Shown here one piece after another: positions 51,443 to 60,690 of a stretch of 64,000 bases of DNA. The notes below the pieces were generated by a model. That model was not told the origin of the DNA. It worked only from the letters and a program-made list of their open reading frames with translations, and searched no databases. The translations under genes were made by a program, and so were the position numbers. The stretch is from assembly GCA_027489355.1 (NCBI GenBank), contig JAIXZY010000054.1, forward strand, positions 1 through 64,000, read 5' to 3'. The DNA is from Paracoccaceae bacterium (GTDB lineage Bacteria > Pseudomonadota > Alphaproteobacteria > Rhodobacterales > Rhodobacteraceae). Numbering within the stretch: the first letter of the stretch is position 1; every line of letters begins with the position of its first letter.

Positions 51443-52426
51443 ATGAAGCCGGTCAGATGGGGTGTGCTTGGGGCTGCGCGGTTTGCGCGTGAACATATGG
51501 CGCCGGCCATCCACGCGGCAGAAGGGGCGGAACTGGCGGCGCTGGCGACCTCGGACGCGGCGAAGGCCGAGGGTTTCCGGGCCTTCTGCCCGTCGCTGAC
51601 GGTGCATGAAAGCTATGATGCGCTGCTGGCCGACCCGGGCGTAGACGCGGTCTACATCCCGCTGCCGAACCACCTGCACGTCGACTGGACGCTGAAGTGC
51701 CTGGCTGCCGGCAAGCATGTGCTGACCGAAAAGCCCATCGCGCTGCGGGCCGAGGAGATCGACCGGATCATCGCCGCACGCGACGCCTCTGGCCTGCTGG
51801 CGGCCGAGGCCTACATGATCGTCCACCACCCGCAATGGCAACGCGCGAAGGAGTGGTTCGAGGCCGGTGAGATCGGGGACCTGGTCCATGCCGACGTGGC
51901 CTTCAGCTTCAACCTTTCCGACATGGGCAACATCCGCATGAAGCCCGAGACCGGCGGCGGCAGCTTGCGCGACATCGGCGTCTATACCTTCGGCTGCACC
52001 CGCTTCGTGACCGGGGCGGAGCCGGTGGACATCTCGGCCCGCATCCACCGCGACAACGGGGTGGACACCTTCGCCCAGGTCGCCGCCACGATGGAGGGGC
52101 CGCGCGGACGGTTCACCTATGGCTCGATGACCTCGATGCGGATGTACAACCGGCAGGTGGCGACCTTCCAGGGCACGAAGGGGATGATCCGGCTGGAGGG
52201 CGGGCCGTTTAACGCCAACGTCAACGACCTCGCCGAGGTGGAACTGCACCAGAACGGCAACCGCGTGACGGTGGAGCGTTTCCCGACCGCAAACCACTAC
52301 AAGCTGCAGGTCGAGGCCTTCTCGCGCAGCGTGCGGACCGGCGCGGCCTATCCCTGCCCGCTGGAATTCGTGCGCGGGACGCAGGCGATGATGGATCGGG
52401 TCTATGACGTGGCGGTCGAGATCTGA
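51443..52426 (+). CDS. Gfo/Idh/MocA-family oxidoreductase
   Basis: A 327-aa NAD(P)-dependent dehydrogenase with the Rossmann start VRWGVLGAARFAREHMAPAI, VYIPLPNHLHVDWTLKCLAAGKHVLTEKPIAL (EKP motif) and the GGGSLRDIGVYTFGCTRFV segment of the C-terminal domain. It resembles the dihydrodiol-dehydrogenase/xylose-dehydrogenase branch, but the substrate is not known. GGGGAGGGA precedes the ATG at 51443. It is distinct from the glycan-locus member at 31874. Confidence 0.9.
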   Translation: MKPVRWGVLGAARFAREHMAPAIHAAEGAELAALATSDAAKAEGFRAFCPSLTVHESYDALLADPGVDAVYIPLPNHLHVDWTLKCLAAGKHVLTEKPIALRAEEIDRIIAARDASGLLAAEAYMIVHHPQWQRAKEWFEAGEIGDLVHADVAFSFNLSDMGNIRMKPETGGGSLRDIGVYTFGCTRFVTGAEPVDISARIHRDNGVDTFAQVAATMEGPRGRFTYGSMTSMRMYNRQVATFQGTKGMIRLEGGPFNANVNDLAEVELHQNGNRVTVERFPTANHYKLQVEAFSRSVRTGAAYPCPLEFVRGTQAMMDRVYDVAVEI

Positions 52427-52460
52427 CCGCCTCACGACGTGGCGAGATCGCGCTGCGGGG

Positions 52461-52484
52461 CGGTCCGGGGGTTTTCCCCGGCCG
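52461..52484. terminator. Hairpin after the Gfo/Idh gene
   Basis: CGGTCCGGGG, loop about GTTT, TCCCCGGCCG. This is an 8-9 bp GC stem 35 nt past the stop, before pepF. There is no long T-run. Confidence 0.45.
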
Positions 52485-52526
52485 CTCTGACGCATAGATG
52501 AGATGAAAGTTTCCCCGGAGGACAAG

Positions 52527-54353
52527 ATGACCCTGACCCTGCCGCAGCCCGTGTTCGACGCCAATGCCTCGGGGGGCGGGTTCGGCGATTTGCCGGACTG
52601 GGACCTGACCGATCTTTACCCGGACGCCGACGGCCCCGAATACGCCGCCGACATGGCCGAGCTGGAACGCGCCTGCGCGGCCTTCGCCAAGACCTATGAG
52701 GGGCGGCTTGGCCGTCAGGACGCCGCGGGGCTGCTGGCCTGCGTGCAGGAATACGAGCGGATCGAGGTGATCGCCGGGCGGCTCATGTCCTATGCGGGCC
52801 TGCGCTATTACCAGAACACCATCGACCCCGAACGCGCCCAGTTCATGGGGAACGCGCAGGACAAGGTGACGACGGCCACCACGCCGCTGGTGTTCTTCAG
52901 CCTGGAGTTCAACCGGCTGGACGACGACCACCTTGCCCGCCTTCTGGCCGAGAATGCGGACCTTGCCCGCTACAAGCCCGTCTTCGACCGGATGCGCGCG
53001 ATGCGGCCGCACCAGCTGTCGGACGAGCTGGAGCGGTTCCTGCATGACGAAAGCGTCGTGGGCGCCAGCGCCTGGAACAAGCTGTTCGACGAGACGATGG
53101 CGGGCCTCATGTTCACCGTCGAGGGTGAGCCGGAGGAGCTGAACCTTGAGGCGACGCTGAACCTTCTGACCGACCCCCAGCGCAACCGGCGCGAGGCGGC
53201 GGCGCATGCGCTGGCCGAAGTGTTCGGCAAGAACATCAAGCTCTTCGCCCGCATCCACAACACGCTGGCCAAGGAAAAGGAAATCCACGACCGCTGGCGC
53301 AAGATGCCCTCGCCCCAGCATGGCCGCCACCTGTCGAACCATGTGGAGCCCGAAGTGGTGGAGGCGCTGCGCAACGCCGTCGTCGCGGCCTATCCGAAAC
53401 TCAGCCACCGCTACTACCGCCTGAAGGCCAAGTGGATGGGGCTGGACAAGCTCCAGGTCTGGGACCGGAACGCGCCGCTGCCGACCGAGACCCCGCGCCT
53501 GGTCGACTGGGCCGAAGCCCGCCGCACGGTGACCGAGGCCTACGCCGCCTTTGACCCGCGCATGGCGGACCTGGCGAAACCGTTCTTCGAAAAGGGCTGG
53601 ATCGATGCCGGGGTGAAGCCGGGCAAAGCCCCCGGCGCCTTCGCGCATCCGACGGTGACCACGGTCCACCCCTACGTGATGCTGAACTACCTCGGCAAAC
53701 CGCGCGACGTGATGACCTTGGCGCATGAGCTGGGCCACGGCGTCCACCAGGTGCTGGCGGCGGGGCAGGGGGAATTGCTGTCGTCCACCCCGCTGACCCT
53801 GGCCGAAACGGCGAGCGTCTTTGGCGAGATGCTGACCTTCCGCAAGCTCCTCGACCAGGCGAAGAACGCGGCCGAGAAGAAGACGCTCCTCGCCGGCAAG
53901 GTCGAGGACATGATCAACACGGTCGTCCGCCAGATCGCCTTCTACGACTTCGAGTGCAAGCTTCACGCCGCCCGCGCGGAAGGCGAGCTGACGCCCGAGG
54001 ACATCAACGCGCTGTGGATGTCGGTGCAGGCGCAGTCGCTGGGCGACGCGTTCGAGTTCATGGACGGGTACGAGACCTTCTGGGCCTATATCCCCCACTT
54101 CGTCCACTCGCCCTTCTACGTCTATGCCTATGCCTTTGGCGACGGTCTGGTGAACGCGCTTTACGCGGCCTATGCGGGCGGGCTGCCGGACTTTCAGGAA
54201 AAGTACTTCGCCATGCTCAAGGCGGGCGGGTCCATGCACCACAAGGAACTGCTCGCGCCCTTCGGTCTGGACGCGAGCGATCCGAAGTTCTGGGACAAGG
54301 GCCTGTCGATGATCGCGGGCTTCATCGACGAGTTGGAGGCGCTGGAGGGCTGA
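52527..54353 (+). CDS. pepF: M3-family oligoendopeptidase (PepF-like)
   Basis: A zinc metallopeptidase cleaving oligopeptides in the cytosol. The 608-aa protein has the zinc motif H400-E401-L-G-H404 (TLAHELGHGVHQ), a downstream Glu ligand in LAETASVFGEML, and the C-terminal PHFVHSPFYVYAYAFGDGLVNALYA characteristic of the PepF/M3B clade. The ATG at 52527 is chosen over 52503 because CCGGAGG lies between them at ideal spacing for the second. Confidence 0.94.
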   Translation: MTLTLPQPVFDANASGGGFGDLPDWDLTDLYPDADGPEYAADMAELERACAAFAKTYEGRLGRQDAAGLLACVQEYERIEVIAGRLMSYAGLRYYQNTIDPERAQFMGNAQDKVTTATTPLVFFSLEFNRLDDDHLARLLAENADLARYKPVFDRMRAMRPHQLSDELERFLHDESVVGASAWNKLFDETMAGLMFTVEGEPEELNLEATLNLLTDPQRNRREAAAHALAEVFGKNIKLFARIHNTLAKEKEIHDRWRKMPSPQHGRHLSNHVEPEVVEALRNAVVAAYPKLSHRYYRLKAKWMGLDKLQVWDRNAPLPTETPRLVDWAEARRTVTEAYAAFDPRMADLAKPFFEKGWIDAGVKPGKAPGAFAHPTVTTVHPYVMLNYLGKPRDVMTLAHELGHGVHQVLAAGQGELLSSTPLTLAETASVFGEMLTFRKLLDQAKNAAEKKTLLAGKVEDMINTVVRQIAFYDFECKLHAARAEGELTPEDINALWMSVQAQSLGDAFEFMDGYETFWAYIPHFVHSPFYVYAYAFGDGLVNALYAAYAGGLPDFQEKYFAMLKAGGSMHHKELLAPFGLDASDPKFWDKGLSMIAGFIDELEALEG

Positions 54354-54776
54354 TCAGCCCTTTTCCTGCAGGTGATCGGCAAGGGCGTGGTCGGGGATGT
54401 CCGACAGGTCCTTGTCGAACTCCGCTGTGATCGCCTGGGCAAGATCCTTGGGCATCGCCTTGCGCAACTCGCCCAGCATCTTCGGGCCGGCCGCCAGGAT
54501 GATGTGGTCGGCACCGCCCTTCTTCCATTCTTCTTCCAGCGCGGCGACGATGTGCTTTGCCAGGCGCGGACGCTCGATCTCGGCGGCATCACCGCCCCCG
54601 GTGCCGAAGCTGACGCCGCCCGACTGGTTGCGGCCGCGGCCGGAGAGCGCGTGCGACACGTCCGAGAAATCGTCGGCTCCGGCGGCATGGATCGGCTCCA
54701 TCCGGCCGGCGTTGCCGCGAAGCAGCCGGAAGCCGCCTTCGTCAGCGATGCAATAGAGGGTGTCTGCGACTTTCAT
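54354..54776 (-). CDS. Host-attachment family protein
   Basis: A 140-aa protein of the 'required for attachment to host cells' family (PF10116-like). It starts with DTLYCIADEGGFRLLRG, then HIILAAGPKMLGELRKAMPKDLAQAITAEFDKDLSDIPDHALADHL, the typical C-terminal signature resembling eRF1 domain 3/baeRF folds. The family name comes from an Agrobacterium phenotype; the actual biochemical role is unknown. AGGAGG precedes the ATG. Its stop directly abuts the convergent pepF stop. Confidence 0.9.
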   Translation of the reverse strand: MKVADTLYCIADEGGFRLLRGNAGRMEPIHAAGADDFSDVSHALSGRGRNQSGGVSFGTGGGDAAEIERPRLAKHIVAALEEEWKKGGADHIILAAGPKMLGELRKAMPKDLAQAITAEFDKDLSDIPDHALADHLQEKG

Positions 54777-54965
54777 GGCCAGTCCTCCTGTCTGATCGTG
54801 TCAGTCTTGCACGCCTGCGGGGCCGCTGCCCTGATCCATGTCAGCGCGAGGCCCGTTTTTCGGGCGGGCAGCCTGACGCTGCGGCGGAATCGCGCAGGAG
54901 GGGAACGCGGGGCTTGGCAAGCCGGTTCCGCGCGCCTAGCTTCAAGGGAAATGCAGGAGGTCCCG

Positions 54966-55277
54966 ATGCCCAAGCTCGTCCGCCTTTACATCCAGAGCGT
55001 CGCGCTCGGCTTCCTGATTTCGGCGGTCTTCACGGCGGGGTTGCTGTGGCTGGACGTCGCGGGTCTCGGGCATCTGGTGATGGCTTCCAGCATCGGCTGG
55101 ATCGCGGTGGCGATGCTGGTGGTGTTCAACGGGATTGTGTTCTCGGCCGTGCAGTTCGCGTTCCGCGTCATGGGCATGGCAGAGACGGACGAAGGCCCGC
55201 GCGGCGGCCGTGGGGTGCGTGAGCCGGTGCTGGTTCCCGTCCCGGTTCGGGTGCGCAACCGTCGGCGCTCAGGCTGA
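54966..55277 (+). CDS. Small two-helix membrane protein, unknown
   Basis: A 103-aa protein with two membrane helices (residues about 9-31 and 37-61) and a basic/Val-Pro-rich C-terminal tail (EPVLVPVPVRVRNRRRSG). I recognise no family. Support for coding is the strong GGAGG 6 nt before the ATG at 54966 and a coherent topology. A longer frame from 54372 is not used because it starts inside the convergent gene. A family II repeat begins at its stop codon. Confidence 0.7.
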   Translation: MPKLVRLYIQSVALGFLISAVFTAGLLWLDVAGLGHLVMASSIGWIAVAMLVVFNGIVFSAVQFAFRVMGMAETDEGPRGGRGVREPVLVPVPVRVRNRRRSG

Positions 55278-55317
55278 TTTCTTCGAAGAAATCGGGGCGG
55301 AGTTTTCGAAAACTCCG
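55276..55317. repeat. Double palindrome repeat, family II, copy 2
   Basis: Two perfect palindromes, GATTTCTTCGAAGAAATC (55276-55293) and CGGAGTTTTCGAAAACTCCG (55298-55317), 4 bases apart and both centred on TTCGAA or TTTCGAAA. They overlap the end of the small membrane protein gene. The remainder of the gap to mmcB (55318-55570) shows nothing further that I can support. Confidence 0.75.
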
Positions 55318-55570
55318 CATCCCGGCAGGTTGGGTGGCGGGCCCGCAGCAACCGTGAGGACCGGGTTTTTCCCGAGAGCCAGAGGTCTCAGGTGGGCGCC
55401 AGGTACCTGGACCAGGATCCAGGCAGAGCCAGCCCCCGTTCGCTTGCTTATCGGCCACTGGAAAATTGGCCCCGCACGCGAGGAGCAGAACCCGCCATCG
55501 CTCAAGATAGGGCGCGGGAGGCCGGGCTGCAAGGCTGGACAGATGTTCACCTTTGGTTCATATTTCTCGC

Positions 55571-56032
55571 ATGGACATGCCCGTCGACATTGCCGAAATC
55601 CTGCCCGCGCTTCCGGGCCAGCGCCTGCAGCGCGGCGTCTGCCGGGGTTTGCGGGCGCTGGATTTCGTCTGCGTGGAGGAGCTGATCCCGACCTCGGGCC
55701 TGCGCGTCGACGTGATGGCGCTGGGGCCGAAGGGCGAGGTCTGGGTGGTCGAGTGCAAGTCGGGCCGGGCGGATTACCGGGCTGATCGCAAGTGGCAGGG
55801 CTACCTGGACTGGTGCGACCGGTTCTTCTGGGCGGTGGATGCCGATTTCCCGGTGGAGCTGCTGCCCGAGGGGACGGGGCTGATCCTGGCCGATGCCTAT
55901 GACGCCGAGGTGGTGCGGATGGCACCCGAGACGCCCTTGTCGGGCGCGCGGCGGAAGGTGGTCCTGCGGACCTTCGCGCGGGCGGCGGCAGGGCGGCTGC
56001 AACTGATGCGGGACCCGGGCGCCGGGGTGTAA
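55571..56032 (+). CDS. mmcB: MmcB-family DNA repair-associated protein
   Basis: A 153-aa protein with a PD-(D/E)xK nuclease-like core: GLRVDVMALGPKGEVWVVECKSGRADYRADRKWQGYLDWCDRFFWAV, with the Asp, Glu and Lys of the fold in D-V-M and E-C-K. MmcB is implicated in DNA-damage tolerance in alphaproteobacteria. The start is uncertain (ATG at 55571 or 55577, no clear RBS). It is convergent with ppk1, with a twin-hairpin repeat between them. Confidence 0.88.
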   Translation: MDMPVDIAEILPALPGQRLQRGVCRGLRALDFVCVEELIPTSGLRVDVMALGPKGEVWVVECKSGRADYRADRKWQGYLDWCDRFFWAVDADFPVELLPEGTGLILADAYDAEVVRMAPETPLSGARRKVVLRTFARAAAGRLQLMRDPGAGV

Positions 56033-56039
56033 GGGGCCA

Positions 56040-56087
56040 AAATTCCTTGAGTAAGGAATTTGTCAAAATCCTTGCTCAAGGATTTTG
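56040..56087. repeat. Twin-hairpin repeat, family I, copy C
   Basis: Hairpin 1 at 56040-56061 (AAATTCCTT, loop GAGT, 9 bp) and hairpin 2 at 56064-56087 (CAAAATCCTT, loop GCTC, perfect 10 bp). It lies in the 58-bp gap between convergent mmcB and ppk1, so it probably serves both as terminator. Confidence 0.85.
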
Positions 56088-56090
56088 GCC

Positions 56091-58292
56091 CTAACGCGCC
56101 GCCACCACCCCCGCCGCATCGTCGTCCTTCACCGGAATGAGTCGCGGGGCATCCTTCGCCGCCGTGCCGCGCCCCGAAAGCGACGGGTTCTGCATGAAGA
56201 ACTGGTGGCAGTTGAACAGCTGCGCCCCCTCTGGCCCGAGATCGCGGGAATAGCTGCCGTCGGGTGACAGCACCCAGCTTTGCGCCTCGTCCGCAAGGTT
56301 CGCGGCCATGATCTGGCTGAGGATCTGGTTCTTCACCGTGGGGTTATGTGCCTCGACCAGGGTCTCCACGCGCCGCGTGAGGTTCCGCCCCATCCAGTCG
56401 GCGCTGGAGAAGAACACCCGCGCCTTCTTGGCCGGAAGCCCGTAGCCGTTGCCGAAGCAGACGATGCGGGAATGTTCCAGGAAGCGCCCGACGATCGACT
56501 TGACCCGGATGTTTTCGCTGAGACCCTTCACGCCAGGCCGCAAGCCGCAGATGCCGCGCACGACGAGGCTGATCTTCACCCCGGCCTGGCTGGCGGCATA
56601 CAAGGCGTCGATCACGTCGGGCTCGATGATCGAGTTCATCTTGGCCCAGATTTCCGCCGGCCGCCCCGCCCGCGCATGCTCGGCCTCGGCGGCGATCAGC
56701 TGCAGCAGGCGCGGCTTCAGCGTGATGGGCGAGATCGCCAGGTTCTCCAGCCCTTCGGGCTGCACATAGCCGGACAGGTAGTTGAACACCTTGGTCGCAT
56801 CGCGCCCCAGCGCCGCGTCGCAGGTGAAGAAGCTGAGGTCGGTGTAGATCCGCGCGGTGATCGGGTGGTAGTTGCCGGTGCCGTAGTGGGTGTAGGTGAC
56901 CAGATGGTCGCCCTCGCGCCGCACGACGGTGCTGATCTTGGCGTGGGTCTTGTAGTTGACGAAGCCGTAGACGACATGCGCCCCGGACCGCTCGAGCCGC
57001 CGCGACTGGCGGATGTTCGCGGCCTCGTCGAAGCGGGCCCTCAGTTCCACCAGGGCGGTGACCGATTTCCCGGCCTCGGCCGCCTCGCACAGCGCGCTGA
57101 CCACGGGGCTGTCCCAGGAGGTGCGGTAGAGCGTCTGCTTGATCGCCAGCACGTTCGGGTCGGTCGCTGCCTGTTGCAGGAAGCGGATGACCATGTCGAA
57201 GGTTTCGTAGGGATGATGCAGCAGCATGTCCTTCTGCCGGATCGCCGCGAACATGTCGCCCTCGTGGTCCTGCACCCGTTCCGGCACGCGGGGGGTGAAG
57301 GGCGGCCACATCAGGTCTTGCCGGCTGGGCAGGATCAACTCCTTCAGGTCCGCCACGCCAAGAAGGCCCTTGACCTCGACCACCTCGTCCTCGCTGACCG
57401 CGAGCTCTTCCATGATCAGCGCCCGCAGGCTTTCCGGGGCGCCGGCGGACATCTTCAGCCGGATCACCTCGCCCCGGCGGCGGCGTTTCAGCGCGGTCTC
57501 GAACTCGCGCACCAGGTCCTCGGCCTCGTCCTCGACTTCCAGGTCGCTGTCGCGCAGGACGCGGAAGGTGCAGTGGCCGCGGTCGGTGTAGCCGGGGAAG
57601 AGCATGTTGAGATGCATCAGCAGCAGTTCTTCCAGCGGCAGGAAGCGATGTTCGCCCTCTTTCCCCGGCAGGGGGACGAAACGTGCGATCTGCTGCGGGA
57701 TGGGCAGAAGCGCCTTCAGCGGGCGGTGGTCGGTCATCCGCTCCAGCTCCAGCGCAAGGGAGAAGCCGGTGTTGGGGATGAACGGGAAGGGGTGGGCCGG
57801 GTCGATGGCAAGCGGCGACAGGACCGGGAAGACGTTCGAGAGGAAGTGCATTTCCAGGTGCTTCAGGTCGCGGGCCGTCAGCTTGGACCGCTGGACGAGC
57901 GAGATGCCCTCGCCCTCCATCTCTTTGCGCAGGCGGTTGAACGTGGTCTGCTGGGTCTGCATCAGCCGCCGTGCATCGGCGTTGATCAGTTGCAGCTGTT
58001 CGGCGGGGCTGCGGCCATCCTCGGAGAGCGTGGCGTTGCCGTTGCGCACCAGCGCCCGCAGGCCGGCCACACGCACGGTATAGAACTCATCCAGGTTGGT
58101 CGCGCTGATCGACAGGAAGCGTAGCCGTTCCAGCAGCGGGACCGCCGGATTCGCGGCCTCTTCCAGCACACGCCAGTTGAAGGCCAGCCAGCTGAGCTCG
58201 CGGTTGAAGAAGCGCCCCGGTCCGGCCGTTTCGGCGAAGGGCAGTTCGACGGGGGCGGGGAAGCTGGACTTGAGGAAATCGGCCTGGGTCAT
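56091..58292 (-). CDS. ppk1: Polyphosphate kinase 1
   Basis: Reversibly polymerises the ATP gamma-phosphate into polyphosphate. The 733-aa protein is full length: an N-terminal domain ([20 protein letters not shown]), a middle domain, and the PLD-like catalytic half with H469 in [11 protein letters not shown] as the phospho-His candidate. [17 protein letters not shown] is near the C-terminus. No Shine-Dalgarno precedes the ATG. A candidate Pho box and a -10 at leaderless distance lie immediately upstream. It follows hda on the same strand. Confidence 0.96.
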   Translation of the reverse strand: MTQADFLKSSFPAPVELPFAETAGPGRFFNRELSWLAFNWRVLEEAANPAVPLLERLRFLSISATNLDEFYTVRVAGLRALVRNGNATLSEDGRSPAEQLQLINADARRLMQTQQTTFNRLRKEMEGEGISLVQRSKLTARDLKHLEMHFLSNVFPVLSPLAIDPAHPFPFIPNTGFSLALELERMTDHRPLKALLPIPQQIARFVPLPGKEGEHRFLPLEELLLMHLNMLFPGYTDRGHCTFRVLRDSDLEVEDEAEDLVREFETALKRRRRGEVIRLKMSAGAPESLRALIMEELAVSEDEVVEVKGLLGVADLKELILPSRQDLMWPPFTPRVPERVQDHEGDMFAAIRQKDMLLHHPYETFDMVIRFLQQAATDPNVLAIKQTLYRTSWDSPVVSALCEAAEAGKSVTALVELRARFDEAANIRQSRRLERSGAHVVYGFVNYKTHAKISTVVRREGDHLVTYTHYGTGNYHPITARIYTDLSFFTCDAALGRDATKVFNYLSGYVQPEGLENLAISPITLKPRLLQLIAAEAEHARAGRPAEIWAKMNSIIEPDVIDALYAASQAGVKISLVVRGICGLRPGVKGLSENIRVKSIVGRFLEHSRIVCFGNGYGLPAKKARVFFSSADWMGRNLTRRVETLVEAHNPTVKNQILSQIMAANLADEAQSWVLSPDGSYSRDLGPEGAQLFNCHQFFMQNPSLSGRGTAAKDAPRLIPVKDDDAAGVVAAR

Positions 58293-58315
58293 GGCGCGCT
58301 TATGCCGTGGTCTGT

Positions 58316-58333
58316 GTGAAAGTATTACGACAG
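58316..58333 (-). promoter_or_regulatory. Candidate Pho box upstream of ppk1
   Basis: Minus strand CTGTCGT-AATA-CTTTCAC, close to the PhoB repeat CTGTCAT-N4-CTGTCAY. Eleven nt further is CATAAG (a possible -10), and 6 nt later the ppk1 ATG. The arrangement fits a PhoB-activated promoter giving a leaderless mRNA. Confidence 0.5.
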
Positions 58334-58414
58334 TTAGGCAGCTTGCGGCGCGACTGTCCAGAAAGGACCGGGCCGGTCAGGACAACGTGTCCGGCCTGTG
58401 GCGACGGGTGGGGC

Positions 58415-59080
58415 TCAGATCGGGAAAACCACGTCCAGAAGCTCGGCCGCGAGTGCGCGGGTGATGGGGCGGGCCTCGGAGAGGGCGCGGGCGTCAAGGG
58501 CTGCGACGAGCGCGCGGGCGGCCCCGATGGAGCGGGGCATCCGGCTGACGAGATAGGGAATGAGGTTCGCAGGCACCGCGACCTGGCGGTCGGCGAAAAG
58601 CTTGACCAGCACGGCCGACAGCAGCGCGTCGTCCGGCCCGTCGAGTTGCGCGATGGGCGTGGCCTGCATCCGGCTTTTCAGGTCGGGAAGTGTCAGTCCC
58701 CAATCGCGCGGCGGGGTGCGCGCGGTAAGAAGAAGCGCGCCGGTCGTGGTGGCCAGGTTGTGCAGGTGGAAAAGCTGGGCCTCGGCAGCGCCGATGCGGT
58801 CGGCATCCTCGACCGCGACGGCGCGGCCGGACAGGCTTGCGATGTCCGCACCGGCCAGCGTTTCCGCGGCCAGGATCACCGCGTCGGCCTTGGCCGCCCA
58901 GACATGGGCCAGGTGGGTCTTGCCCGCACCTTCCGGCCCGACCAGCAGCAGCTTGCGGCCCGGCCAGTGCTGCCAGTCGTCCACGGTCTGAAGGGCGAGG
59001 GCGTTCGATGGCGCGACGAAGAAGTGTTCCCGCGTCATCGCTTCAAGCCCTCGCAGGTCGAACGCAAGCTGCCGGATCAC
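58415..59080 (-). CDS. hdaA: Hda/DnaA-like replication regulatory ATPase
   Basis: A 221-aa AAA+ protein homologous to the ATPase core of DnaA, lacking its DNA-binding domain. The N-terminus RQLAFDLRGLEAMTREHFFVAPSNALAL includes a clamp-binding-like QLAFDL element. Walker A is GPEGAGKTHLAHVW, and a Walker B-like VEDADRI and a sensor II region (SIGAARALVAALD) follow. With the beta clamp, Hda-type proteins stimulate ATP hydrolysis by DnaA after initiation. It starts with GTG overlapping the upstream permease stop (GTGA). Confidence 0.9.
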   Translation of the reverse strand: MIRQLAFDLRGLEAMTREHFFVAPSNALALQTVDDWQHWPGRKLLLVGPEGAGKTHLAHVWAAKADAVILAAETLAGADIASLSGRAVAVEDADRIGAAEAQLFHLHNLATTTGALLLTARTPPRDWGLTLPDLKSRMQATPIAQLDGPDDALLSAVLVKLFADRQVAVPANLIPYLVSRMPRSIGAARALVAALDARALSEARPITRALAAELLDVVFPI

Positions 59081-60207
59081 GCGCCCTCTCCAGCGCTACC
59101 GGTCTTGCGGCGGCGGGGTGTGGCGACGGCGGTGTCAAGCGGCGCCGGGGGGAGGGCGGTGGTGCCCTTGTACAGCAGGCTCGCCCGGTATTGCTCGATC
59201 CCGAAGCGGGCGAGGACCCCGATCGAGGCCGCGACGGGGACGGCGATCAGCATGCCGACGAAGCCGAAGACCGTGCCGAAGGCCGAGAGGGCGAACAGAA
59301 GCCAGACCGGGTGCAGGCCCACCGACTTGCCCACCAGGCGCGGGGTCAGGATGTTGCCCTCGACGAACTGCCCGGCGGCGAAGATCGCGGCGATGATGCC
59401 GATCTGCAGCCAGTCGCCCCAGAACTGGAACAGCGCCAGCCCGATCGCCAGTGCGCCGCCGACCAGCGAGCCGACATAGGGAATGAAGGTGATGGCGCCG
59501 GCGATGGCTCCGACGACCAGGCCGAACTGCAGCCCCGCGGCCATCAGGGCGACCGCGTAGAAAGTCCCCAGCGCCAGGCAGACCGAGACCTGGCCGCGCA
59601 CAAATCCGGCAAGCACTGCGTCGATCTCGCGCGCGAGTCGGCGGATCGTCGGGGCGTGGTCCAGGGGAAGCATCCCGTCGACCTTTGCGACGATGTCGTC
59701 CCAGTCAAGCAGCAGGTAGAAGGCCACCACCGGCACGACCACGATGAACAGGACGATGGAGATCACGCCCAGGGCGGAGGACAACACGCCCTGCGCCAGT
59801 TCCGCGCCCCGGGCCTGGATCGCCAGACCGATCTCGGCCAGCGTCTGCCGGATGGTCGAGGTCGAATCGGCCAGTTCGGGAAAACGTTCGAGAAGGAACC
59901 CCTGCAACCGCCTGGTGATGTCGGGCGCGGCGTTGACGAGGGCGGTCAGCTGGTTGACCAGAGTCGGGATGACGGCCAGCACCAGCAGCACCACGGCCAG
60001 CAGCGCCACCAGCGAGATCACCGTCGTCGCCGCGGCGCGCGAGAGGCCCAGACGCTCCAGCCGGTCGGCGACAGGGTCCAGGAAATAGGCGATGGCTCCG
60101 CCGACGATGAAGGGCAGCAGGACGTCGCCCAGGAACCACAGAAGCAGCAGGAACACCGCCGCGGCGATGCCCCAGTAACGCAACTGGTGTGAGGTCGGCA
60201 AAGCCAT
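59077..60207 (-). CDS. AI-2E (PerM/TqsA)-family membrane transporter
   Basis: A 376-aa membrane protein with about eight helices and the family's features: LWFLGDVLLPFIVGGAIAYFLDPVADRLER at the start, VVAFYLLLDWDDIV, TFIPYVGSLVGGALAIGLA and LTPRLVGKSVGLHPVWLLFALSAFGTVFGFVGMLIAVPVAA. Members export autoinducer-2 or act as Na+/H+ antiporters; the substrate here is unknown. The ATG at 60207 (AAGGAC upstream) is preferred to the longer frame from 60258. It is coupled to hda by GTGA. Confidence 0.9.
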   Translation of the reverse strand: MALPTSHQLRYWGIAAAVFLLLLWFLGDVLLPFIVGGAIAYFLDPVADRLERLGLSRAAATTVISLVALLAVVLLVLAVIPTLVNQLTALVNAAPDITRRLQGFLLERFPELADSTSTIRQTLAEIGLAIQARGAELAQGVLSSALGVISIVLFIVVVPVVAFYLLLDWDDIVAKVDGMLPLDHAPTIRRLAREIDAVLAGFVRGQVSVCLALGTFYAVALMAAGLQFGLVVGAIAGAITFIPYVGSLVGGALAIGLALFQFWGDWLQIGIIAAIFAAGQFVEGNILTPRLVGKSVGLHPVWLLFALSAFGTVFGFVGMLIAVPVAASIGVLARFGIEQYRASLLYKGTTALPPAPLDTAVATPRRRKTGSAGEGA

Positions 60208-60425
60208 CCCGGGTCCTTCCTTTGGCCCACATATCGCCCGACGCGCCCCCCCGCGCAAGGGCGGGACCGGCGAAAAGCCGCTGTCAGCATGTGCTTAAGA
60301 CGGGTCGGGTAAGCGTGGCCGGGATGGAGGCTGCCCGCAGAACCGGGGCAGGAGAGGCCATCCGGGGCACGGTGTCCCGGGTTCCGGTCGGCCGGTGACG
60401 GCAGGCCCAACCGAAAGGCAAGACC

Positions 60426-60689
60426 ATGAAACTGAAGCTTCTCTCGATCCTTGCGCTGACTTCGATGCCGATGGCCGCGATGGCGATGCCCGTCGTCGGT
60501 GACGTGGTCGGCACCGAACCGGAGGCCGCCAAGGCCGCGCTGGAAAAGGCCGGCTGCACGGTGAACGAGTTCGAGGCCGAGGACGGCAAGATCGAGGCCA
60601 AGTGCACTGACACCGCCACGCAGAAGGCGATGGAAGTCTACATCGACCCGGCCTCGGGCAAGGTCACCGACATCAAGTCGGAAGACTGA
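60426..60689 (+). CDS. Secreted PepSY-domain protein
   Basis: An 87-aa protein with a signal peptide (MKLKLLSILALTSMPMAAMA) and one PepSY-like domain (AKAALEKAGCTVNEFEAEDGKIEAKC, AMEVYIDPASGKVTDIK). It is probably periplasmic. The gene stops 1 nt before the cytochrome b561 gene. It forms a three-gene module with a cytochrome and a membrane-bound LuxR-type protein. The 218 bp upstream hold no promoter I would defend. Confidence 0.88.
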   Translation: MKLKLLSILALTSMPMAAMAMPVVGDVVGTEPEAAKAALEKAGCTVNEFEAEDGKIEAKCTDTATQKAMEVYIDPASGKVTDIKSED

Positions 60690-60690
60690 C

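Noticed and set aside
55135-55785. 216-codon frame spanning the gap before mmcB
   Set aside because: It crosses the family II palindromes and part of mmcB in another frame. Composition is Arg/Pro/Gly noise with no RBS.
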